64,000 nucleotides of DNA from ENR-C20 sp942493145 (GTDB lineage Bacteria; Bacillota; Clostridia; Acetivibrionales; DTU013): the NCBI GenBank assembly GCA_942493145.1, contig OW818679.1:2542001-2606000 (forward strand), given 5' to 3'. Below are positions 53,642 to 62,856 of this stretch, one piece after another. Within the stretch, counting starts at the first letter, position 1. Each line of letters opens with the position of its first letter. The position numbers and the translations under genes are program-made. The notes under the pieces were generated by a model, which saw only the letters and a list, made by a program, of their open reading frames with translations, was not told where the DNA came from and made no database searches.

Positions 53642-55081
53642 ATGAAAAGGAATTTTGAGAATATAGGGTTGCATGTACCTGAGATTATGCTACCTGCTGA
53701 AGGTACCGATCTTAATGCGTGGGCTGTGGTAGCCTGCGACCAGTATACATCCCAGCCCGCATACTGGGAGGAAGTCAACAGGATTGCATCCGGCAAGCCG
53801 TCTACATTACATATGACACTGCCGGAAATCTATCTTAAGGATGGAAATACGGATGCGAGGATTTCATCAATCAACAAAACAATGGATGAATACCTTGCTG
53901 ACGGAACGCTGGCCAAACAGGCGCCCGGCTTCATACTAACTGACAGGAGCACTGAAAGGAATCCTTCCAGGAAAGGGCTGGTAATTGCCGTAGACCTGGA
54001 AAAATATGATTATACAAATGGATCGCAGACCCTAATCAGGGCGACGGAGGGCACCGTCCTCGACAGGATACCCCCGAGGGTGAAAATACGTGAGAATGCG
54101 GCTCTTGAGCTCCCGCACATAATGATGCTGGTAGACGACCCCGAAAGGACAGTCATAGAGCCATTGTTCGAAGAAAAGGACAAGTTTGAGAAAGTATATG
54201 ACTTTGACCTGATGCAGCATGGAGGACATATCACCGGCTGGAAGATCGAGGATGAAAAAGCCATTGCCGGTATAGCAGATGCACTGGCCAAATTGGGCCA
54301 ACCCGATGCCTTCAGCAGCAAATACCGTTCCGGCCAGGATAAAGGTGTCCTGCTCTTTGCAGTAGGCGACGGCAATCATTCTCTGGCTTCTGCAAAGGCA
54401 CATTGGGAAAATATCAAAAAGTCAGCCGGTCTGGACGGAAATGCGGACCATCCGGCAAGATATGCCCTCGCAGAGGTGGTTAATGTACATGATGCCGGAA
54501 TCGTTTTCGAACCGATACACAGGGTAATATTCGACGTTGATACCAACTCGTTGCTTGATGAAATGTATGAGGCAGGCGGAGAGATCCTCCTCTTCAACAA
54601 AAAGGCCGACATGGAAAGAGCTATCGAAAGGGTGCCAATGCTACTGTCTGTGACCAGCTGTGGCCCATCCTGCGGCGGAGGCTGCAGCAGTTGCGATGTT
54701 TCCCCTGACGCCTCACAGGCCGGTGCCGATAGCCAATCAGGTCCCGCTGCCCCCCATATTATACCCTTCATTAAGGAAGGCAAATACGGCCTGCTGGTTT
54801 TCACAAACCCATCTGCCACCCTTGCTGTCGGGAGCCTGCAGGCAACGATCGATACACTGCTTAAAAATCATCCGGACATTGAAGTGGACTACATTCACGG
54901 TGACGACGTAGTTACCGAACTGGGCTCCAAGCCAGGGAACATGGGCTTTTTCCTTCCTCCGATGGACAAGAACGACCTCTTCAGGACAGTCATCCGCGAA
55001 GGAGTGCTTCCCAGAAAGACCTTCTCCATGGGCGAAGCCGAAGAAAAGCGCTATTATATGGAGTGCAGAGCTATAAAGTAG
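53642..55081 (+). CDS. DUF1015-family protein with a Cys-rich insertion
   Basis: 479 residues with DUF1015 features: DLNAWAVVACDQYTSQPAYW at the start, and the signature FAVGDGNHSLASAKAHWE near residue 240. An insertion at about 339-372 has Cys340, 344, 348 and 351 (CX3CX3CX2C), then a Ser/Ala/Gly-rich stretch. The family has no settled function in bacteria. AAGGGGG precedes the ATG. It is the only rightward gene for several kb on its left and is followed by VapBC. Confidence 0.85.
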   Translation: MKRNFENIGLHVPEIMLPAEGTDLNAWAVVACDQYTSQPAYWEEVNRIASGKPSTLHMTLPEIYLKDGNTDARISSINKTMDEYLADGTLAKQAPGFILTDRSTERNPSRKGLVIAVDLEKYDYTNGSQTLIRATEGTVLDRIPPRVKIRENAALELPHIMMLVDDPERTVIEPLFEEKDKFEKVYDFDLMQHGGHITGWKIEDEKAIAGIADALAKLGQPDAFSSKYRSGQDKGVLLFAVGDGNHSLASAKAHWENIKKSAGLDGNADHPARYALAEVVNVHDAGIVFEPIHRVIFDVDTNSLLDEMYEAGGEILLFNKKADMERAIERVPMLLSVTSCGPSCGGGCSSCDVSPDASQAGADSQSGPAAPHIIPFIKEGKYGLLVFTNPSATLAVGSLQATIDTLLKNHPDIEVDYIHGDDVVTELGSKPGNMGFFLPPMDKNDLFRTVIREGVLPRKTFSMGEAEEKRYYMECRAIK

Positions 55082-55231
55082 CGAGCCTGCACAACATGGA
55101 ATTGTTATTGTGATACAAAAGGTTTGGACTGGTTATCTGTCGATTTCAATTGAATCAGCACAGATAAGCCAGTCTATTTCTTTTGCCCGAATATATGCAA
55201 TTCACCAGGAAAAACACCTGGAAAAATATTG

Positions 55232-55260
55232 TTTACAATACTCACAAATTGATGTATGAT
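55232..55260 (+). promoter_or_regulatory. Promoter of the VapBC operon
   Basis: TTTACA (55232-55237), 17 bases, TATGAT (55255-55260), about 25 bases before the antitoxin ATG. AAGGAG follows directly downstream. The short leader leaves room for the antitoxin complex to repress by binding at the promoter. Confidence 0.7.
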
Positions 55261-55284
55261 TTGTATGAAGGAGTTGATGCATAT

Positions 55285-55491
55285 ATGCGCACCACATTGA
55301 ATATATCAGACGAACTTATCAAGGAAACTCAAGCTCTTTATGGCACCTCCAACCGATCCAAAGCTGTGGAAAAGGCCCTGGCTGACGCTATCAGATTCAA
55401 GCAGCAGCAAGCATTTATGGAATTGAAGGGGAAAATCCATATAGACTCCGACATCATTGATAAGCTCAGGGACAGTGAAAATGAAGAATAG
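55285..55491 (+). CDS. VapB-type antitoxin
   Basis: A 68-aa protein starting MRTTLNISDELIKETQALYG, a ribbon-helix-helix N-terminus of the VapB/DUF2191 group, then a helical tail that would wrap the toxin. The ATG at 55285 is chosen since AAGGAG lies 11 bases upstream; a longer frame back to 55183 covers the promoter. It binds its own promoter and neutralises the PIN-domain toxin encoded 14 bp downstream. Confidence 0.88.
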   Translation: MRTTLNISDELIKETQALYGTSNRSKAVEKALADAIRFKQQQAFMELKGKIHIDSDIIDKLRDSENEE

Positions 55492-55505
55492 AGGCTGCGA
55501 AAGAT

Positions 55506-55916
55506 ATGAATAAAAATATGAAGCCAATCTTTAAAGAAACGGTGATAGTAGATACTTCCGTCTGGATTGAATACTTTAAAAACAATCCCAGGTATGTGGA
55601 AATTATAGAAAGCGGCCTTATCAAGGGCAACGTATATATAACCGGACCTATTATCGCCGAACTTCTTCTGGGAATCAAGAGCGATAAGGAACATTCCCTC
55701 CTTTCTTCTCACATTGAAGCCGTACCATTTCTTGAATGCGGTTCTGCCGAATGGAAAAAAGCCGGCGAGATATCCTTTATTATAAGAAAATCTGGTTTGA
55801 CCATACCACTGACTGACGTCATCATAGCTGCTACAGCAATAAACAACAATGCCTCGGTTTTGACACTCGACGCACATTTCAGCCTGATACCAGGTGTGGT
55901 TTTGTATCAGAAATAA
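55506..55916 (+). CDS. VapC-type PIN-domain toxin
   Basis: 136 residues with the four acidic residues of the PIN RNase site: Asp16 in VDTSVWIEYF, Glu52 in IIAELLLG, Asp104 in LTDVIIAATA and Asp122 in LTLDAHF. Active VapC enzymes cut tRNA or rRNA with magnesium. All catalytic positions are present, so the toxin looks intact. A terminator follows 35 bp after the stop. Confidence 0.93.
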   Translation: MNKNMKPIFKETVIVDTSVWIEYFKNNPRYVEIIESGLIKGNVYITGPIIAELLLGIKSDKEHSLLSSHIEAVPFLECGSAEWKKAGEISFIIRKSGLTIPLTDVIIAATAINNNASVLTLDAHFSLIPGVVLYQK

Positions 55917-55950
55917 AACAGGGTTCAACTAATGAAGACGAATAAAAACA

Positions 55951-56012
55951 GAAAAGAAAGCTGCAACAGCATCAGCCTGGTTAAGACCGGATTCCGTTGC
56001 AGCTCCTTTTCT
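55951..56012. terminator. Bidirectional terminator between VapC and the stalk-protein gene
   Basis: AGCTGCAAC (55959-55967) pairs with GTTGCAGCT (55996-56004). CCTTTTCT follows on the plus strand, and TTTCTTTTCTG follows on the minus strand, so it can serve the convergent genes on both sides. Confidence 0.75.
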
Positions 56013-56052
56013 GAGGCTCTATTGAGAATTATGATTTAGCAGATTTATGTAG

Positions 56053-57420
56053 TTACGGAGCCTGAATTGTTGTAGCACTGGTTCCGACTGCCGAAATTGC
56101 CATGTTTCCAGCCTTGTCATATGATACAACATATACTTCGTATCCGCTTAAGCCGTCGGCATAAACGCCTTGAGCCTCAAGCTGTGAAACAATAGTGTCG
56201 GTTGTTGTGCTGTCATAATTAACTTCGAGGGTCTTGTCATTTGTGCCTGCCAGTACCTTTGCTACTGATTTATAATTGCCCATTGTATTGGCATTGAAGA
56301 TGATATTGTCTTTTGCCTCGAAAATATAAAGCTTGTAGTAAGTGGTATTATCGATTGCAGGAGTCCAGATAAAGCGGAAGTCGGCACCTGTTACACCAGC
56401 TATTGTATTATCGCTGTCTAATAAAGTAACTGTTGCAACAGCTTTTGCATATTTATCGGCAACTGCCTTGTTAATTGCCAAATTACTGTTGCCATCCAAA
56501 TCCTTTATCTTGCCTGCAGGAATTGTTATTTTAGTACTGCCGAACTCATATCCATCAAGAGTAGTTGTCGTCAGAACGATAGATGCTTGTGTTGTCGACG
56601 CAATAACGGGGTTCTGGCTCTTAGCTCCATCAGAGATTACTATGTCTCCTGCAGCCAATGTATTTGTTATCGGTTCGCTGAAGGTCAGTATAACCGATGT
56701 ATCTGAAACTGCCTGTGCTGAAAGCAATTCGGGCAGCTTGTCCTGATCAACGAACACTCCGCCATTTTCACCGTCCCACTCCACCTTCATACCGAATATC
56801 TCGGCAAAAAATCTGAGGGGAACCACTGTACGGTTATGAACCAGCTGTGGCTTGACATCCAAAGTTATTTCTTTATCTTTAACATCATTTTTGTATGTGG
56901 TGATGATACCGGTGGTTAAATCAACAACAGCCGTTATCTTAACACCATTGACTTCCTTAATTATCGTAATGATATTCGGTTTTGTTGAGTTCCAGATTAC
57001 TTCAGCGCCCAATGCTTCAGTGATGGCCCTGACCGGAACCAGTGTCCTGCCGCTTTTAATTACCGGTGGAACATCAAATTCTACTTCATCGCCGTCCACA
57101 AATACCGGCATATTGAAAATTCCGCGTATCTTCCTTGCATCTTTCAAAAGTTTAAGCAGTGCCTTGCGGTCTTTCTTATTCCAGTTGTGTTGTTTGATTC
57201 TATCCTTTAACTCATTATAATACTTGACTGAGCCTGGAGTAGTTGCTTCAATTGAATCGTCTTCATCGTCATTTTCATCGTCACTATACCGGGTGTCCTC
57301 CGTTTGTTGCCATCCTTTCTTGTTATTGGCCGTATAGCCTGATAACCCATAAGCGTATGCGCTTAATACAAAGCTCATCATCATTACAACTGCGACTGCG
57401 ATGGAAATTAATTTTTTCAT
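56053..57420 (-). CDS. Exported protein with copper-amine-oxidase-type stalk domains
   Basis: 455 residues. Signal peptide: MKKLISIAVAVVMMMSFVLS then AYA. An acidic stretch (about 40-60) precedes two Cu_amine_oxidN1 repeats (about 105-240) with LVPVRAITEALGAEVIW and VVPLRFFAEIFGMKVEW, then an SbsA-like Ig domain (about 245-335) and a fibronectin-like domain (about 340-450). It is a surface or secreted stalk protein; no catalytic or anchoring motif is evident. AAGGAGG precedes the ATG. Monocistronic. Confidence 0.88.
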   Translation of the reverse strand: MKKLISIAVAVVMMMSFVLSAYAYGLSGYTANNKKGWQQTEDTRYSDDENDDEDDSIEATTPGSVKYYNELKDRIKQHNWNKKDRKALLKLLKDARKIRGIFNMPVFVDGDEVEFDVPPVIKSGRTLVPVRAITEALGAEVIWNSTKPNIITIIKEVNGVKITAVVDLTTGIITTYKNDVKDKEITLDVKPQLVHNRTVVPLRFFAEIFGMKVEWDGENGGVFVDQDKLPELLSAQAVSDTSVILTFSEPITNTLAAGDIVISDGAKSQNPVIASTTQASIVLTTTTLDGYEFGSTKITIPAGKIKDLDGNSNLAINKAVADKYAKAVATVTLLDSDNTIAGVTGADFRFIWTPAIDNTTYYKLYIFEAKDNIIFNANTMGNYKSVAKVLAGTNDKTLEVNYDSTTTDTIVSQLEAQGVYADGLSGYEVYVVSYDKAGNMAISAVGTSATTIQAP

Positions 57421-57523
57421 GATAACTTACCTCCTTATTGGTAGCTGTCATAATATTCGCTAACCAAGGTAAAATTTCGGGGGTTTTGTCATATTTTAAA
57501 TTTTACAATTATGTTACAGAGAC

Positions 57524-57550
57524 AAAAACCTTGAGAGATATGCCTCGAAG
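57524..57550 (-). terminator. Possible terminator after the pil-Zor-like operon
   Basis: On the minus strand an imperfect CTTCGAG/CTCAAGG stem is followed by GTTTTTG. It lies 35 bp after the last gene; stem strength is modest. Confidence 0.4.
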
Positions 57551-57584
57551 TGTTATGTGAAATGCTACTGAGCATTACTGAACA

Positions 57585-58904
57585 TTACGTGATATATTTC
57601 TTCCGGGTGCCCGGATCAAGCATGTTTTTGAGTATTTCGCGAAGATACAGAATGTGTACACGGTCGTATCCAACACTGTAAATCTGGCCACGATTATCAT
57701 CTATGACAAGCTCCCTGGCCGTCACGACATGTTCAGGTATTATGTGCCAGCTCCTGTCCATGTCATCATCCCATGCATCCCGGCGCTCCTTGTAATCCTC
57801 GTATTCCAGGTTGAAGTGTTTCTTTGAGTACAGGTATGACCTGCCCTCTTCCTTTCGGTCAACGGCCACAAAGCTTCCAAAATCCATAGCAAGGAAATCA
57901 TTTATTTCGTCATAACATATATCTTTTATATACTTGAAATATTCCGACCATATGTCAAAGCCCTTCACATGATTTCTGAAATGCTTCTGAATCCTTTTAT
58001 ATTCCAGCCACGAATAGATTTTGATTGCGGCATCTTCAATGTTTTCTATCATGCAATACCAGAAAATGCCCCCCCACGCCGGATGGCCACAATGCTCTAT
58101 TACAGCGAAGTTAACCTCATCGAAGAATTCGATGACCTCCAGCTTGTCAAGGTAGTTGCAGAATACGTGCACCAGGCTTTTCAGTTCAGGATATCTGAGG
58201 TCTGATTCATCATGGATGTATTCTATTAAAGGCAGTGTTGTGTTGAAATAGTTTAAGAGCTGTTCCCTGTTTGTTTTGAACTCATATCTCGAACATATTG
58301 AAAAATACGCCGTCTGCAGACTGATGCCAAAACCACTTTCAAGTGAAACGGAATACTTTCTGCAGAAATACTTAAGAGTACCGCAATCCGCTTGCAGTAA
58401 TAAAGCCGCCAGCTCCGGTACGCCTTCCTCCCAAATGTCACAAAACTTTCCAGGCAGGGTTGTCTCGTATTCTTCCGGATACCTGGCCTTCATCAGCCTG
58501 CAAAGGGTTTTCATGGCGTATAAACGGCCTTTGTTGGAGAAATCCTGCTGTAACAGCATCCACCCCAGATAGAACAGCTTCCTTCTGAACCGCTGGGTGA
58601 TTATTTGATCCAAAACGTCGAGCAAACCGTCGTCTGGTAAGCTATTGTCGATCAAACCATTGCTGTATACCTGCTGCCTTCCATAGGCATGAATGGCAAG
58701 CTCCACCTCACGATCTTTAGTAAAGGAAGGATGGGTATCAGACCCGGAAGCCAGATTATTTCTGATTTCCTCCAGGAATAAATCGATTTCCTCATCTTTT
58801 TTCGGGCTACTGCCCGCTCTTTCTTCAAGGGAGGGGAATTTTTCTTTGAGGGCTTCAATAGATTCTTTGAGAAAGGTAGGTTCATACTGGAAAGTCAGTT
58901 CCAT
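57585..58904 (-). CDS. ZorC-like (EH-signature-type) helical protein
   Basis: 439 residues, mostly helical, with no signal peptide or membrane helix. The C-terminal half (about 270-365) resembles the EH_Signature pattern: HPAWGGIFWYC, KIYSWLEYKRIQKHF and FGSFVAVDRKEEGRSYLY. In Zorya type I systems, ZorC carries such a domain and assists DNA sensing. The ATG shares one base with the stop of the OmpA-type gene (TAATG), so translation is coupled. No ZorD-like helicase is adjacent. The assignment rests on pattern and context and is tentative; a pilus-related role is an alternative. Confidence 0.5.
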   Translation of the reverse strand: MELTFQYEPTFLKESIEALKEKFPSLEERAGSSPKKDEEIDLFLEEIRNNLASGSDTHPSFTKDREVELAIHAYGRQQVYSNGLIDNSLPDDGLLDVLDQIITQRFRRKLFYLGWMLLQQDFSNKGRLYAMKTLCRLMKARYPEEYETTLPGKFCDIWEEGVPELAALLLQADCGTLKYFCRKYSVSLESGFGISLQTAYFSICSRYEFKTNREQLLNYFNTTLPLIEYIHDESDLRYPELKSLVHVFCNYLDKLEVIEFFDEVNFAVIEHCGHPAWGGIFWYCMIENIEDAAIKIYSWLEYKRIQKHFRNHVKGFDIWSEYFKYIKDICYDEINDFLAMDFGSFVAVDRKEEGRSYLYSKKHFNLEYEDYKERRDAWDDDMDRSWHIIPEHVVTARELVIDDNRGQIYSVGYDRVHILYLREILKNMLDPGTRKKYIT

Positions 58905-59731
58905 TATTTACCCACCCCTTTTAATATATCTTGTATTTGTCTGTCCATCTCCGCATCCTTCAGATGGAAGGCAAATTCAACGCGCCTGGATCTGGCTTTG
59001 TCGATGGTCTCATTATTCATTACAGGCACGCTATAGGATCTTCCGCTTATTGATAAGATTTTCTTCACATCTGTTCCATCAGATAGTTTGGAAAGGTTGT
59101 TCGAAATGACATAGTTGGCCACCGCATTGGCCCTTTGCTGTGAAAGATCAAGATTATACTGATACGAGCCACCGTCGTCCGCATGGCCTTCGATAATTAT
59201 CTGGTCGATCCATCCCCTGTACCTGTCACTCATAAGAACGGACAGATATGCCGGTATGAACTTTTTCAGATATTCGCCACCGTCCTTGCTCACTGTTGTC
59301 TTATTGACATCGAAAAGCACTGCTTCATTGAATCTTACATTGCCTGTGGATTTATCGATTTCCAGCTTCAAGCCCAGTTTCCCGATATTTGTATCGAGAT
59401 CGGTAATAATGGCACTCCTGATGCCCGCAAGCTCAGCAATGGCAGCTTGTTGTTCCTTTGTAACCGAACCGGCTGCTTGTGAAGCTTGTGTGGTCTGAGC
59501 GTCATTTGACGAAGCCGGCTGTTGAGTACCGGCAGGCTGATTTACGCCAGATTGTGTGCCAGCAGGTTGATTGGCTACCATTTGCGGATCAGCAGCTGCG
59601 CTTTTGAAATATATCATGCCCGCGACAAAAACAACCAGCAGCACCAGCAGAGCTGCCGCCAGAATATTTGAAACAGGTATCCAATAATTGGTTTCAGTAT
59701 TATCTTCTTTCAAACCCAAATCAAATCTCAT
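58904..59731 (-). CDS. MotB/ZorB-like OmpA-domain protein
   Basis: 275 residues: short cytoplasmic start, one membrane helix (about 18-42), a Gln/Ala/Pro/Thr-rich linker (about 50-95) and a C-terminal OmpA peptidoglycan-binding domain (about 150-260) with IIEGHADDGG, LSQQRANAVANYVI and KARSRRVEFAF. With the upstream proton-channel protein it forms a stator-like pair. In MotB and ZorB the helix begins with an Asp that carries the ion; the equivalent position here reads PVSNILAAALL, Asn22. GGGAG precedes the ATG; the gene is 48 bp after the channel gene. Confidence 0.85.
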   Translation of the reverse strand: MRFDLGLKEDNTETNYWIPVSNILAAALLVLLVVFVAGMIYFKSAAADPQMVANQPAGTQSGVNQPAGTQQPASSNDAQTTQASQAAGSVTKEQQAAIAELAGIRSAIITDLDTNIGKLGLKLEIDKSTGNVRFNEAVLFDVNKTTVSKDGGEYLKKFIPAYLSVLMSDRYRGWIDQIIIEGHADDGGSYQYNLDLSQQRANAVANYVISNNLSKLSDGTDVKKILSISGRSYSVPVMNNETIDKARSRRVEFAFHLKDAEMDRQIQDILKGVGK

Positions 59732-59779
59732 CGTAACATCTCCCGCTTTTTGGGGTACTTTTTCTTTTATCTTTTACTT

Positions 59780-61474
59780 TTATCCTTTGTTCTTGCCGAT
59801 ACTTCCGAGTACCCTCGGCAAATCTTCCACCGAATCGCTGATATCGGATATCACTTCGCCGAACCTTTTACTGATTTCTGCAAGGCCATCGTCAAAGGTA
59901 ACAAGGGTTTTCATAACTCCCGAGTTAAGCTGGTCACCAAAACCCTGTACGGAGGTTTCCAGCTTTTCATTAAGTATACCGACCTCTTCCGTTAGCCCTC
60001 TTGCATAAAGGGTTATATCCCTGACCTGGTCATCAAGCTTATCCAGCAGCGCCTTCATATTGACATTGATACCATCAGCACTTGTTGTCAGTATCCCGTC
60101 AAGCTTTTCGAATGAACCGGTGGTAATATCATTAAAGCGTGAAAAGGCCATATCCAGCTGTGAGTTTAATTCTTCCATCAGTTTAGTTACCTGACCATCC
60201 ATTTTTTCGAAATATTCATGGTTCTCCAGCTGCGTTGCCTTCCTGAGTTCATTGAGGTTGTCAAGGGCTTGCTTGTCGGCATCCAGTGAATCACGAAGTT
60301 TCTCATTGAACTGAATCATTCCATCCATGCTTGCGCCTATCGAGGAATTGATCCCTTCAACCTGCTTCTGGTAGGATACTATTGTATTAAGAACCTGAGA
60401 TGCCTCAATGTAGGACTTTTGCTGCAGACCCATGTTCTTCTCGATTTCGTCTATCAGGAGTCTGATGCTCCTCTCAGCCTTCTGCTGATTTTCACATAAG
60501 GACTTGACGTTATTGCCCATATCCCTGAATTGATCCCCTACAATTGTGTTGAGCCTGTCCATAAAGGAATCGGTAAGCTGGCGTATACCGTCATGCTGAA
60601 TTTCAACTACCTGTGCTGACATCCTTTGAACAGCTTCCCCGATTTCAGCAACTGCTGGTGCTATCTGAGTTTTAACTGCCTCGACAAAGGAATTGTTTAT
60701 AGTTGGTGCCAGGTCATTGCCTATGTACTTGCCAATTTCCGATGATATGTCTTTACCAAGCTTCGACAACCTTTCTGTCTGGGCTTTTTGTTCCTTAACC
60801 AGCAATTCGATATTTCCTGCATCACTTACCATAGGTATTTTTCTTGCTGTAACCTCAAGGAACCTGCTCAGCTCGGCAACCGCCGACTGATACATCCTTC
60901 TGTCCAACAGCTGGAATACCACTGCTGCAAATATTGCAATTATTGATATTGAAAATGCAGATGCGACGGTTGATAACAGGTCGTTCATGATCTGCTGCGA
61001 AAAGACACCGCCGGCAGGTATATCAAGACCTTTCAGGCCATTGGCTATACCGAGGAAGGTTGCCAGTATGCCTGTCATCGTAAGAACCCCGGGGATGACC
61101 TCTGCCCTTTTGCGGCAGGCCGGTATGGTTATGATCCTTTCAAGGCTGAAATAGCCGGAAATTTCGGGTGCCTTCTCCTGATGGGAGTTCATGAAGTCCT
61201 CCAGGTAGTGGGTCCAGGTGTTGATGACAGATTTGCTGAGCTTGGAGGCATTAAAAATCTCATTGATACGTTTCATATTATCCGTTGTGCTCAGGGTGCT
61301 CATTCCTTCAATATCTTTGTTCACCTTACTGAGACTTTTCCTGATGCCACCCAGCTTGCCGGTGTCATATCTGGCATACCAGTAAACAGTTAAAAGAATG
61401 ACAAGCCCTGCGAATACATCATTGAAATATGCACCAAACAGCTTTGTAAAGTTGCTCAAAAGGTCGTTTATCAA
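59780..61474 (-). CDS. ZorA-like MotA/TolQ/ExbB-type channel protein with long coiled-coil tail
   Basis: 564 residues with three likely membrane helices (about 20-34, 128-150, 166-190); GVLTMTGILATFLGIANGLKG and LLSTVASAFSISIIAIFAA fit the MotA_ExbB family. A predicted coiled-coil tail of about 370 residues follows, as in ZorA, and unlike TolQ or ExbB. It starts with TTG at 61474, preceded by GGAG. It lies only 49 bp after pilO, with no terminator between, so it may be transcribed with pilMNO. Pairing with an OmpA-domain gene and a ZorC-like gene suggests a Zorya-type motor. Confidence 0.8.
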   Translation of the reverse strand: MINDLLSNFTKLFGAYFNDVFAGLVILLTVYWYARYDTGKLGGIRKSLSKVNKDIEGMSTLSTTDNMKRINEIFNASKLSKSVINTWTHYLEDFMNSHQEKAPEISGYFSLERIITIPACRKRAEVIPGVLTMTGILATFLGIANGLKGLDIPAGGVFSQQIMNDLLSTVASAFSISIIAIFAAVVFQLLDRRMYQSAVAELSRFLEVTARKIPMVSDAGNIELLVKEQKAQTERLSKLGKDISSEIGKYIGNDLAPTINNSFVEAVKTQIAPAVAEIGEAVQRMSAQVVEIQHDGIRQLTDSFMDRLNTIVGDQFRDMGNNVKSLCENQQKAERSIRLLIDEIEKNMGLQQKSYIEASQVLNTIVSYQKQVEGINSSIGASMDGMIQFNEKLRDSLDADKQALDNLNELRKATQLENHEYFEKMDGQVTKLMEELNSQLDMAFSRFNDITTGSFEKLDGILTTSADGINVNMKALLDKLDDQVRDITLYARGLTEEVGILNEKLETSVQGFGDQLNSGVMKTLVTFDDGLAEISKRFGEVISDISDSVEDLPRVLGSIGKNKG

Positions 61475-61523
61475 AAAGCTCCACTCTCCTTAGTTTGAAT
61501 CAGGTACAGATTATAAGCTTATA

Positions 61524-62288
61524 TTAATTAAAAGGGTCGTTTTTCCCATATGTATTATTGAAAGGCCAATTAACAAACTCATCGTTGGTTTCTTCAAGCT
61601 TGGCCAAAGAAACAAACTCGATTTCCACTTCTCCTTCAATTTGATTCAAATCATTTTTAGTCATTTTAATATTCTTTATTATGACTGATCTTTTCAATGC
61701 CTCGAGATCTGCAAGAAACCCTTTAAACTGGTCATATGTACCAGTAAGCTGGACCATAACATAAAGACTTGAAACCTGATTGGTAATTTCAGCAGGTTCG
61801 GTTACTCCTCCTGTTGCAGGTTGGGCTGCGGTCTCATCTTCAGATTTTAGCCCACTGACTATATTCCTATATTCCTCTGATAGTTTGAATGCCTTATATT
61901 CTGAACTATTTGGTCTTGTTTCTGAAGTCGGGTTTTGGATTGGTTCAATTGTTACTTGTGAATAATTACCTGAGTTGTATGTCAGCATCTTCTTTTTGAC
62001 AAGTCCATCAAGAAGAATCACAAATCTGTCCTGTAAAATCTCAGGATAATATTTGGTTGTTTTATCGTTCGCTGTCTTTTTATTCATGGCTATCTGTTCA
62101 TCAAGTTTTTCAAGCGACTTAATATCAGTGTTGGCTTTTTCAACCTGCTGTGCAACTTGAATATTCTCAATTGAAATTGTCTTCAGCCTCTCGAATTGGG
62201 GCTTGAATAACAGATAATAGCTTAAAGCCAATAATGCAATTATGCATAACACCAGAAGCATTACTTTTTCTCTAACAGTAATTTTCAT
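61524..62288 (-). CDS. pilO: Type IV pilus alignment protein PilO
   Basis: 254 residues: one membrane helix near the N-terminus (about 8-27), coiled coil (about 35-75), then a ferredoxin-like beta-alpha domain with LYVMVQLTGTYDQFKGFLADLE, as in PilO/GspM. The ATG at 62288 overlaps the pilN stop by 4 bases (ATGA), which decides this start over one 27 bases earlier. PilO pairs with PilN in the inner complex of a pilus machine. It is less conserved than PilM, so the call also rests on gene order. Confidence 0.85.
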   Translation of the reverse strand: MKITVREKVMLLVLCIIALLALSYYLLFKPQFERLKTISIENIQVAQQVEKANTDIKSLEKLDEQIAMNKKTANDKTTKYYPEILQDRFVILLDGLVKKKMLTYNSGNYSQVTIEPIQNPTSETRPNSSEYKAFKLSEEYRNIVSGLKSEDETAAQPATGGVTEPAEITNQVSSLYVMVQLTGTYDQFKGFLADLEALKRSVIIKNIKMTKNDLNQIEGEVEIEFVSLAKLEETNDEFVNWPFNNTYGKNDPFN

Positions 62289-62845
62289 TTTATAATCACG
62301 TCCTTCAATTTGCATTGAATATCAAATTGCAAAATGCCTGTGCCTTCTGATTTTTGTATTTTACCAACAGAAGCTTCCTGTATCTGCCCCAGTTGGCTAA
62401 GATTATGCTGAAGCTCAGCAATTTCAGCATTGTTATATGCGAATGCTTCTATATTAATCATATTCTGATCCAGTGTTATAGTTTTAAACTTAATACCTGG
62501 GGGTATTTGTTTTTCAATATCACTGATCAAATTGATTTTAAGGATATCTGCTCTTTCTAAATCTTTATCAACGATATCCACCAGCTTAATATATTCATTT
62601 ATTATTTCAATTTGTTTGTTTTTGCTTTCAACCTGTGCAAGTTTCTCTTTGATTTCGGCCGATTCCAAATATCGCTTCATTTCGGAAGTACTTGCATTAA
62701 GCTTGTATGCCATAAATTCGGTTAATGCATAGGATCCGCCTATCAGTATTACTACAATCAACAATATAATTGAAACAAGGTTGGTCTTTTTGCGTGCAAT
62801 CTGCTTATTACTGATATATTCGGAAAAAAAGTTAAAATCCCTCAT
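62285..62845 (-). CDS. pilN: Type IV pilus alignment protein PilN
   Basis: 186 residues with a short cytoplasmic start (MRDFNFFSEYISNKQIARKK), one membrane helix (about 23-45), coiled coil and a C-terminal beta-alpha fold containing PPGIKFKTITLDQNMINIEA. In place of the usual NLLP the N-terminus reads FNFFSEY, near to but not matching the PilM-binding motif. GGAGG precedes the ATG. It lies 11 bp after pilM and overlaps pilO. Confidence 0.85.
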   Translation of the reverse strand: MRDFNFFSEYISNKQIARKKTNLVSIILLIVVILIGGSYALTEFMAYKLNASTSEMKRYLESAEIKEKLAQVESKNKQIEIINEYIKLVDIVDKDLERADILKINLISDIEKQIPPGIKFKTITLDQNMINIEAFAYNNAEIAELQHNLSQLGQIQEASVGKIQKSEGTGILQFDIQCKLKDVIIK

Positions 62846-62856
62846 ACTACCTCCAG

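Noticed and set aside
57421..57584. Cyclic di-GMP riboswitch before the stalk-protein gene
   Set aside because: The leader is about 60 bases and lacks the conserved GEMM helices.
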